This document shows, one piece after another, positions 55,326 to 64,000 of a stretch of 64,000 bases of DNA. Made by a program: the position numbers and the translations under genes. Each line of letters begins with the position of its first letter. Position 1 is the first letter of the stretch. A model generated the notes under the pieces. It did no database searches. It saw nothing but the letters and a program-made list of their open reading frames with translations, and was not told the origin of the DNA. This DNA is from Tetracentron sinense (Eukaryota; Streptophyta; Magnoliopsida; Trochodendrales; Trochodendraceae), in contig CM026573.1 of assembly GCA_015143295.1 (NCBI GenBank), forward strand, positions 8,275,934-8,339,933, given 5' to 3'.

Positions 55326-57870
55326 TGTGAGCACGGAGAATTCACTCACTGGGATTGGTTTTAGAGTCGCCACTTATTAATTCAGAAGGGATAAGTCCCC
55401 CGGGAATGTTGGATAAGGCTTGGTCCGCGATCAAAGATCGGGGTAAGAGGTTCGGTTAAGTTCGGAGAAGGGATTAGGCACCCCGACACTTCCACACTTG
55501 GTGGTTCCCTACTTGCTAGGTTTAAGCCAAAATAAAGATCAAGATTAATCGAATGCCATTAGTGCTTAAGTTAATACTAACCGGAAGAAAGTAAAAGCTA
55601 ATTAGGATTGGGCCCGTGTTGGGCTGCCTACGTACTCACATGAGGGGTGAGATCAGACCGAGCGTAGTTCTAGCACTTGAGCCCGTGCTAAGGCAATGGG
55701 GCGTGTGTGTGTGCACCAAGAGGTGGCTAATGGACCTAATCCGGCAGATTAGGGTTTTGCTTGACCGAGGTTGGTCAATGTGCAAAGGGATTGAGCCCGG
55801 AGGCCAAGGGTGAAGCCCGGAGGCAAAGGTGAGGCCCGGTAGGCCTAGGGTGTAGTCCGGTAGACTAAGAGAGATGTTAACCATTGGTTAGGATTGCTAA
55901 CCGGGGTTAAGAGGGTGTTAACCGTGGTTAGGGTTGCTAACCAGGGTTAAAAAAGTCCAAGAGTTGATTTTTTTGGTCTTTTGTATTTTTATGGATTTTT
56001 CCATATATTTTTTAATGGGGTTAAGTGGTGCTTAACCATGGTTAAAAGTTAACCGGGGCCTATTTTAACCATGGTTAAGGGTCAAGGTTGGTCAAAAATG
56101 GGCCCAAAGGGTATGGCAGGGCCTAGAGTGGCCTCCTACCAGGTTTGGGCCTTGCACAAAGCCCGAAATCGAAATTTTACAGAATGGAGGTAAACAGATT
56201 ACCTCCATTTCAGTAAAATTTTAACCAAGGTTTGTGAGGTTATTAACTAGGGTTAGGGACCTCCCCCGGGTAAAGTAAGCACATGGATGGAAAGCTGGGA
56301 GTGCCATCTTTCAAATGGTATAGGTCTTAGCCTCTGAATAGGCCAGGTGTGGCCCCACAGGGACTCAAAGTCGGGTAAAAATTAGTCTGTAATGTAGGCA
56401 TTCGAACTGCCGACACTATGGACAGTATTTTAACCCATGTTTAGGGGTCTGCTAACCATGGTTAGGCATGGCCCCTGAACCTGAAATTTTACAGGGAGCT
56501 AGGGGAGGTCAAGAGCTTTCCAACAAGCCTGGGGTGGACCCCAGAGGACTTGGCATGAGGGCCCCACAGGCGCCCGAAGTCGGTACCAAAATAAGCTCAT
56601 TATGTCGGTAAACCAAATGGGGACAAAGAGTTTTTAGGCTATTTTGGGCATGTCGGTAATAGAAGTGAAGACATTAAGCTTTTCGCCTAATTTTGTGTGG
56701 TCGGCACTGCTATTGCCGACCACTAGCAGATTTTTAGAAAAACCAAATTTTCCCCATTGGTCTTGAACCAACAGGGGTCTAAGGGTTCCCTCATTGCCTG
56801 AGGGACCCCCAGACCCTATGGGAGGCTTCCATGCACGGTGGGAGGAGTGTTGCACTCGAGCCTAGCCTCTAGGGAGTTCCCCACACCTATGGTGAAGGTG
56901 GGGGACCCCTATCCTTGGCTGTGGCAGCTATACAAATGAAAGGAAAGCAAAAGGGGACCCCTGGATCAGGACCAGGGGTCCCTTACAGTTCGGGTAGCAA
57001 GGGATGAGGTGTGGGGGGATCCCTACCATTGGATAATTTGTTACGGTGGCAGTGGGCGGAGCTGGACGTCCGGTGGTGGTGCCTGGGAGGTTGTGGAGGC
57101 CTGGTGGGATTTTTTGGATGAAGATGAAGGTGGTGGTCTCGGTTTTGACAGGGTTTCACTGTGAAGAATGTGAATGATTTTTGCATGGGGGAGGCTTTGG
57201 CTTTATAGAGGAGGAAGGAGGATGTCTAAGGGCATTTAGGGAAGGTCCAGGGACCAATGGGGGAGGTCCTAAGCCTCTGGTGGTGCTGTAGTGGAGCATG
57301 CACACGTTAAACCTGGAAACACTGTAATGTCGGTAATTGAATTAGCGACATTTAAAAAATAGGCCAAAAAATTAATGTCGGTAATTCGATTAGCGATATT
57401 ACCGATTTCATGCTATTTCGGGCCAAACCCAAATCCACTTGGGTCAAAAGAGTTGTGGGCAGCCATTTAGGGCAATTCCCGCCCATTTTGGATTTAGGGT
57501 TTGTGGGTCCCACCCATGTGCCCCTCATGGGTTGAGGTGGGCCCAAGTGTGGGCCCTAAAGGCTATGGGCTTTGGTTTTTTTGTGGTTTCTTGGGTTTTG
57601 AATGGGCCTTGAGCCCATAGGGTTGTCCTAGGTCTTAGGCTAGGGTTGTGCTAGGGTTTGGCCTAGGGCTAGGTCTAAGGCTAGGTCTAGGGTTATCCTA
57701 AGGCTTTGTGTTTGGTTTCGGGTTTTGTAAAGCTAATGGGCCTTGAGCCCATAAGGGTTTACCTTGGTTTTTAGGGTTCTAAGGTTTAGGTCCTAAGGTT
57801 TTAGGGTTTCGGGGGATGGTTAGTGTAAACTAACCCTAGTTAGGCAAGGTGTAAAAATTGGGTGCTTACA
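55326..57870 (-). mobile_element. Inverted solo LTR nested in the 17-kb element (2545 bp)
   Basis: On the minus strand it begins TGTAAGCACCCAATTTTTACACC and ends CGTGCTCACA, so it belongs to the same family as the outer LTRs but in the opposite orientation. CATAC duplicates flank it at 55321-55325 and 57871-57875. It retains a TATA-like TATAAAG (57207-57201, minus) and AACCATGGTT palindromes (56030-56090). It has no internal domain, so it is a recombination product. Confidence 0.85.
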
Positions 57871-57975
57871 CATACATCTCATCACTCATCTCATCCATCT
57901 TGGTGTAAATATATGATGATTCCAGTCTTTGCCGTTCAATTGCCATTCCAACACTCTTCGACAAAGAGGGGAAGC

Positions 57976-60447
57976 TGTAAGCACCCAATTTTTACACCCC
58001 GTACCATGGTCATCCCCTAGTGGAGTCCCATGTGTAATCCTAGATTAAACCCTAGCTAGACCATATGCAAACCTTAAACCCTAGCCCTAGGTATGCCCTA
58101 AGCCCTAAACCCTAGGTATGTCATGAACCCTAAACGTTAGGTAAAACCATTCGGGCTCAAGGCCTATCACCTTTAGGTATACCCCATTCCCTAGGGTAAG
58201 CTCTAGGCTAACCCTAACTAAACCCTACGACTAACCTTAGGCGAGTCTTAGACCTAACCCTACCCTAAACCCTAACCAAACCTAGGTATGAGCCCTCATG
58301 GGCTCAAAGCCCATTTAACAAATCCAAAAGCCAAAATCCCTAGAGCAAGGCCTTTGTGGGCCCAAACAAGGGCCCACCAACCTTAGGGGTCCACTAGGGT
58401 GGGGCCCACAACCCCTCAATTCAAACAACAGGCAGGAAAACCCCCAGAATAGCAACCCTATCCCCTTTCGGCCCAAGTGTGTGAGGGCCTGGCTTGAAAT
58501 GGAAAAAACCTCAGGGTTCAGGTGATTGGATTACCGACACCCTCAACATCAACTGTTTGGAGAGTGGTGGTAATCTAATTACCGCCACCCTGGAATTTCA
58601 TGCAGAACACGTACTAGGCTCACCCTGCTCCACTTGGCCCTCTTCCATTTGGTCCCCCATGCCTGTGGGGATGACCGAAATGCCCCTGAGCCTCTCCCTT
58701 CTCTTCTATAGATACCAACCACCCTCCTTGGTTTGAAGGACTCCCATTTGCATAAGAAAACTCTGCCTGATCCCCTTTAGTCCATCTTTAACTTCAGAGT
58801 TCCATCAATTTAAGTCCTAGGCCCTTTCTAGAAGCTTACCAGGTCCCCAGGTCTTCCCTGACCTTCACCACCACCTTCACTCATTCGCCACAGTCGACAC
58901 CACCTCTGTACAACCACGGTAGAAGCTCCACGAGGGTAGGGCCACCCCCATCCCTCTGTCTTTCTGTTGTTAACTGTAAGGGACCCCTGGTCCTATTCTA
59001 GGGGTCCCATTTTGCATTTGTTGGTGTTCTGTAGCATCCCAGGCCAAGGACAGAGACCTCCCCACCTTCTTCATAGGTGTGGGGGGATCCCTCGAGGTAT
59101 ATAGCTCGGGGTAGCACCCCCTACTGTGCATGGACCTCTCCCCATAGGGTCTGGGGGTCCCTCAGTCCATGAGGGAACCCTCAGACCCCAATTGGTTAAC
59201 AGACTGTCGGCAGTTTGATTACCGACAACATGGACCCTTTTTTCAGTGACTTTGGGCCCCTGTGGGGCCCACATCACTCATGCCATGGGGCCCACTCCAG
59301 ACCTAGTAGGTAGCCCTGTAGCTCATCTATTTCCCTGTAAATTTTCAGACTCAGGGCCCAAGCCTAACCATGGTTAGTAGGGCCCTAAACTCCGGTTAAT
59401 AAGATGTTGGTAATGCCTTTACCGACAACATACAATTTTTTTGCAAACTTTGGGCCCCTGTGGGACCCACACCTGACATGCTTTTGAGCTCACACCAGAC
59501 CCATTGGATTCTTGGGACTTCAGGCTATCCATCCATGCCCTCACTTCCTCTGGGGGACTGTAGTTAAATCCCCACAAACTCTGGTTAAAAATTTACTGTA
59601 ATGGAGGTAATCCGATTCCCTCAATTCTTTAAAATTTTGATTTTGGGTTTTGTACAGGGCCCAGACCTGGTAGGAGGTCATTCTAGGCCTTGCCATGCCT
59701 TTTATGTCATTCTTTGACTTACCTTGACCCTCAACCATGGTTAAAGTCATCTACGGTTAATTTTTAACCATGGTTAAGCACTCCTTGACCCCACAAGAAT
59801 TTAGAAAAATCTCAAAAAAATACAAAAGACCAAAAATTTAATATTGGGATCATTTTAACCATGGTTAGCACCCTTAACCATGGTTAACCATCTTTTAACC
59901 CCGGTTAGCAACCCTAACCCAGGGTTAACACTCCATTAGCTTTCGGGTTTCATCCTTAGCCTCCGGGCTTCACCCCTTAGCCTCCGGATCCATACCTTGC
60001 ACATTGACCAACCTCGGTCAAGCTCCTAATCATGGGATTAGGCTCATTAGCCACCCTTAATGCACGCACACACACCCCCTAGCCTTAGCATAGACTCATG
60101 TGCTAGAACTCCGCTCGGTTTGATCTCACCCCAATGTGAGTACGTAGGCAACCCAATCCGGGTTCGATCGTATTTAGTTTTTCTTTCTTACGATTAATAT
60201 TAACTTAAACACTTTGGTATTTGATTAACAATCGAGATTAATTTGACTTAAACCTAGCAAGTAGGGAACCACTATAAGTGGAAGTATCAGGGTACCTAAC
60301 TCCTTCCCCGGACTTAACCGAACCTCTTACCCTGATCCCTGATCGGAGACCAAAGACCTTATCCAATATTTTAGGGGACTTATCCCTTTTGAATGAATAG
60401 GTAGTGACTTTTAACAAACCCCGTGAGTGAAAATTTTTGCGCTCACA
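57976..60447 (+). repeat. 3' LTR of the 17-kb element (2472 bp)
   Basis: Starts TGTAAGCACCC and ends GCTCACA. It is alignable to the 5' LTR through its whole length, with roughly one difference per ten bases in the parts I compared. It has lost about 245 bp near 59195-59198 relative to the 5' LTR. The TATA box has changed to TATAGAT (58707-58713). Confidence 0.9.
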
Positions 60448-61985
60448 GTATGTATGAAAATTGTTATGGGTGTTTGAGGTGAAAGAACAAGAGTGTAAAA
60501 ATACTCTCAGTGTTTCAAATCAAAGGTATGAAATACCGTAAGTGTTGATTGGAGTGTTTTGGTAAGGAAAATAGTAGAGTATTCTTGTGTGGTTAGAATA
60601 TATATATATTATTGTTTTTTTTAATGTTGTTCATATTAGAAGGAAGGAGCTCTCTCTCCTATTTAAATAACAACAATTATTTCTTATGAGTATAAATCAA
60701 ACACAAATGATTTTAAGAAGTTACTTTTTGCTTATACAAACCAAACATCATTTTTCTTGATTAATTTTGTGTAGACTTCTTCGAAATTCACTTCTTTTAA
60801 AAGTTCTCTTGGGAAGTCCTTCTCTTCTTAGAGAAGTTTATCCAAACATGCCTAAATAACTTTCACCCGACCTTTTTTTTTAATCCCTATGGATTGAATA
60901 TCACTTTATTAAATATAGTAGTAGTTTAATATTTTCATAGGGGCAACTTATTATAAAAGAGAAAAAAGGTATAAGAAAAGTCACAATAAATTTTTGTCTT
61001 CTCCATTTCAGGATTGATATCCCTCCATCATCTGACGCATAAGAAACACAAAGATTATCCATCCTATATATAAAATAAAATAAAATAGATTTATTTGGAC
61101 ACATTAATGTTAAATAGCGACACCATTGAAAGCAATACCCACTACAAGTTGAAAGCTCCAAGCAAAGAGAGGGCAGCCTTAGAAGTAATTAGTTGGGAAA
61201 ACCAGGTGCGGTTGAAACAGGATTCTTGTGGCCCACCACAAATAATTGAGAACACTTTATTTTGGGTACAATTCAAGCGTTAGAAGTGTTAGTGAAGGCT
61301 AAAATAAAAAATAAAAAAATTAAGTTAGTGAAGACTTAGCAGTGGAAGCTTGGCTTAGGGTTACGACACATCCCTCGGGATTGATCTCGGAACCTTCCTC
61401 TAGGCAGGCATCGGGTTACTATTTGTTAAAGCAACGGTTTTAATTTCAATCCATTTAGTAAGGACCGATATGGATTCAGTGATCCTAAGGGGCTGTTTGA
61501 CATCATTCATTGGGAACAATTTTTCTTATCACGGGAATAGAAACAACATAAACACGTTTGACAACTCATTTTTCATGAACAAATTGTTCTGTTTTAGGCA
61601 CAACTTCAGCGGGATAAAAAAATATTTTTCAAAATTAAGTCTTAAAAACACCCTTAAAATAAGCGAGATAAACGTGAAAACGAACAAGATAAATGCAACA
61701 TAATAAAATTTGTGTTATTTCATGCCACTTATAGATTTGTTAATGAATATAATTATTATTTAATGTATAACATTTTTTTCATCCAAACGCTATTGTGTTG
61801 TTTCTTTTCTTCATAATTAATTCCGTCTCCCAGTTGCAAAATGCCTCTAAACAAAATTAATTATAAAAAATCAAAATGTATGATGGTTAATTAAATTTCA
61901 GAACAAGAGAATCACCAAAATTGATTTGAAACGTTTGTAACTTTTGCGTACTAACTCTAACGTAGATAAATAATGCCTAACACCA

Positions 61986-62013
61986 CCCCCCCCCCCCCCC
62001 CCCCCCCCCCCCC
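61986..62013 (+). repeat. Poly-C run (28 bases)
   Basis: An uninterrupted C homopolymer followed by AAAAAAA. Its true length is uncertain because such runs are error-prone in sequencing. Confidence 0.85.
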
Positions 62014-62068
62014 AAAAAAAAGTTAGTGGCTTTGAACAGGAAATTATATTTGGGTGCTGCTAGGAGCA

Positions 62069-62215
62069 CCTCACTATTTTCTTCACATACACCAAGAGTA
62101 AAATAAATATCATTTAAAATTTAATTGCACATTATAAATACCCCTCACTATTTTCTTCACATACACCAAAAGTAAAATAATTATCATTTAAAATTTAATT
62201 GTACATTAAAAATAA
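62069..62215 (+). repeat. Two tandem copies of a 75-bp unit
   Basis: Both copies contain CTCACTATTTTCTTCACATA, CACCAA(G/A)AGTAAAATAA and ATCATTTAAAATTTAATTG. They differ at a handful of positions. No function is apparent. Confidence 0.85.
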
Positions 62216-64000
62216 ATGAAAGGACAGTAATACCCCCTGCCTTCAACCCTTTTCTTGTTCCAGTCGTCTCCCCACCATCCACATCGGAATCGGGGATATC
62301 CCACAGCACTGACAAATAACGCTAAGCATGCGAGGGAAATTGGATTCTTCACCGCCATCATTCTTGACACCATGCACTCTGCATCTCCTCTGGGGACCAT
62401 CCATGATGTTTGCTTTCATTTATGCTGTTCCATTATCCGTCAAGGCCAATCCATGACCCAAATGAACATTGGAGCAATCTCTAGTTCTCTCACTTGAAAA
62501 ACAGAAGGCCGTTTTACAACTTTAAAAAAGCTTGATGACTAGATGCCTCTAAAATGAACTTCCAGACAAGCCTTTATACACACAAGAGTAGGGTGAAATT
62601 CGACCAAATAACAGTTTTTCTTTTTTTTTGGATTTGCTTAGTGCGAAAATATTGCTCTTACTGTGTATTGGAGGTGGCCTCTCTCACCTGAGATTCTTTG
62701 CAGAGAAGACGACATGAAAAAGAAGGGTTTAAAGATGAGGGCATTATTGTCATTTTATTAATTTTGATGTATAATAAAAATAAAATAATATTTATTTTGT
62801 TTTTGGTGTATACTGTATAGAAAGAAAGAAAAAAAATAAAAATATTTTTTTTCGTTTACCACATTCTGAAAAAGAGGTTTACACTATGGGCTTGGGCTTG
62901 GGCTTGTCCCAGTGATACGTGTCTCCCTTTAGGGTTGGTTTTGGGATCGAGTCCAGAGAGGTGCAATGGCTGTAATCTCCATGAGCCACTCACCACGTTA
63001 AAATAAACCCCAATCCACTTGTGGATAAGTGGGTGATGAGGGTAAAGAGCCGAATCACCACACTAACGATATCCATCAAAAGCCGCCGAAAACAAAAAAA
63101 CAAAAATGGCAGACAGTAGTATAGCTGGAATCGCAATAAAAAAAGGGAAGTGGAAAATAGACTTGGGGTCAGCTTAGAAACTGAACCCGTGATCTTATTG
63201 GCCCATGCCCTTTTGTTACCACTCATCAACTGTGGTTAGAATTCGCTCACTCTCTAGGGTTAAGCAATCTAACCATGATTTTTAGAAAAATAAAGTGTTA
63301 AAAGGGAGATGGGATACTGCGGTCAGCTTAGAAGATGAAATGGGTTCTCTTCTCAAAACTCAATAATAATAATAAAAAAAAAGCAGGAACGTGGTCCCTG
63401 AGCACGACCTCACTGCAACTTTAGTCTGCAGCGAAAACCATGCAATCCAGTGCTCCCATCATCTACCACGTCACGATGTGGTAAAGAAAGACGTTCAGCT
63501 GACGTGTGATAATTTTGTGTTTCAGATAAAGAAATTTTTTTTTTTTTAACTCACAGGAGAGTTAGTTGGTGTGTGATCTCCAGACTCCTGATTATGTGGC
63601 CATCCAATTCAGATCATTAGTCAAGAAATGGGAAACATGTGATGATTGATGAAGCAATGCGTGAGAGAGCAATTACTGGTATTGTGATGTGATGAACACG
63701 ATCCTATTATACTTAGGGTGTATATAGCTACGAGATATGTGCTAGCTCTATTCGCCAAAAAATAACACCCCTTGCTCACTCTCTCATTTCTAATAAAAAT
63801 CTCTTTCTGGTTGCTAAATAAGGAAATAAGGATGTGTGTTGCTTTTTGGTTGAGAGCAATGAATGCCTGAAAATAGAGTTAGTATGCATTGCTTTTCTCT
63901 ACTGATGAAAATGACGAGCAACAATTTCACCATTGAGATTAATTTTATTCTTTTTTACAAAAATTAATGTCAAATTGTTGAATCTTATGAGTTAGTAAAT

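Larger units (their letters stand above)
43399..60447 (+). mobile_element. Non-autonomous Ogre/Tat-like LTR retrotransposon with three nested solo LTRs (17 kb)
   Basis: The 5' LTR starts at 43399 (TGTAAGCATCC) and ends at 48515. The 3' LTR is 57976-60447. GTATG duplicates lie at 43394-43398 and 60448-60452. After the 5' LTR a putative primer-binding site TGGCGACTCTACAGGGG starts at 48520. Before the 3' LTR is the purine tract AAAGAGGGGAAG (57963-57974). Removing three nested solo LTRs leaves an internal region of about 3.7 kb. It holds a decayed ORF1-like protein and a gag-like start, but no RT, RNase H or integrase. Lineage is inferred from the large LTRs and the extra ORF. Confidence 0.85.
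60453..64000. other. Intergenic DNA, no gene recognised
   Basis: The first part should be the continuation of the decayed Gypsy LTR cut at 43398. Later there are a MITE-like stretch at 60720-60860, a second at about 61490-61800 (CTGTTTGACATCATTC, then CATCCAAACGCTATTG), a 28-C run, a 75-bp duplication, and a fold-back MITE fragment at about 63220-63300 (CTGTGGTTAGAATTC, CTAGGGTTAAGCAATC). Open frames at 62255-62497 and 62990-63229 have no recognisable domain. No RNA gene was seen. Confidence 0.4.

Noticed and set aside
61320..61430. Possible SINE or tRNA-like unit (GGTTCCGAGATCAATCCC on the minus strand)
   Set aside because: The box is poor, there is no tail and no target duplication.
62255..63229. 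Open frames of 79-80 codons near the right end
   Set aside because: No domain, splice context or codon pattern supports a gene.

Overview
The window is nuclear DNA from a flowering plant. It has intron-bearing genes with GT-AG junctions and long AT-rich introns, and most of its length is plant-type LTR retrotransposons, LINEs, MITEs, SINE-like units and Helitron ends. I cannot place it below angiosperm. Broad-leaf lineages seem likelier than grasses, but that is an impression only. I see no CRISPR array, rRNA or convincing tRNA gene.

Two host genes can be reconstructed exon by exon. (1) On the plus strand, 7498-21334, a receptor-like cytoplasmic kinase of the PBL34/35/36 group (RLCK VII) has six exons and about 483 codons. 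Its last intron is 9.1 kb and filled with nested transposon debris. (2) On the minus strand, 30012-23660, a plastid-type 2-oxoadipate dioxygenase/decarboxylase (DUF1338/HglS family, rice FLO7 type) has seven exons and 370 codons. Both look intact. Upstream of FLO7 lie three tandem 123-bp repeats rich in CACGTG G-boxes, then a nearly perfect fold-back MITE with a 7-bp target duplication.

Layout: 1-6.7 kb is intergenic, with a 5'-truncated LINE, fold-back MITE remnants, two hAT-like non-autonomous elements and a SINE-like unit. 6.7-21.3 kb is the kinase gene. 21.3-23.6 kb is intergenic, with a SINE-like insertion and two MITE candidates. 23.6-30.0 kb is FLO7. 30.1-31.1 kb is its distal promoter and the MITE. 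31.3-36.0 kb is a very young Copia element on the minus strand (200-bp LTRs differing at one base, 5-bp target duplication). 36.0-41.0 kb holds gene fragments from unrelated loci: an ICR/RIP coiled-coil fragment, the last exon of a soluble epoxide hydrolase, and unidentified exon-like pieces. It ends in a canonical Helitron 3' terminus. 41.0-42.2 kb is a second, short Helitron in the opposite orientation. 42.2-60.5 kb is a nest of Gypsy-type elements: a decayed gag remnant, split by a 17-kb non-autonomous Ogre/Tat-like element, itself split by three solo LTRs, each with its own 5-bp target duplication. 60.5-64 kb is intergenic, with simple repeats and MITE-like remnants.

The two host genes have no visible functional link. 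One is a plasma-membrane immune or developmental kinase and the other a plastid lysine-catabolism enzyme. The main interest is structural: probable gene capture next to a Helitron end, the G-box tandem array upstream of FLO7, and a nested retrotransposon stack that can be ordered in time.
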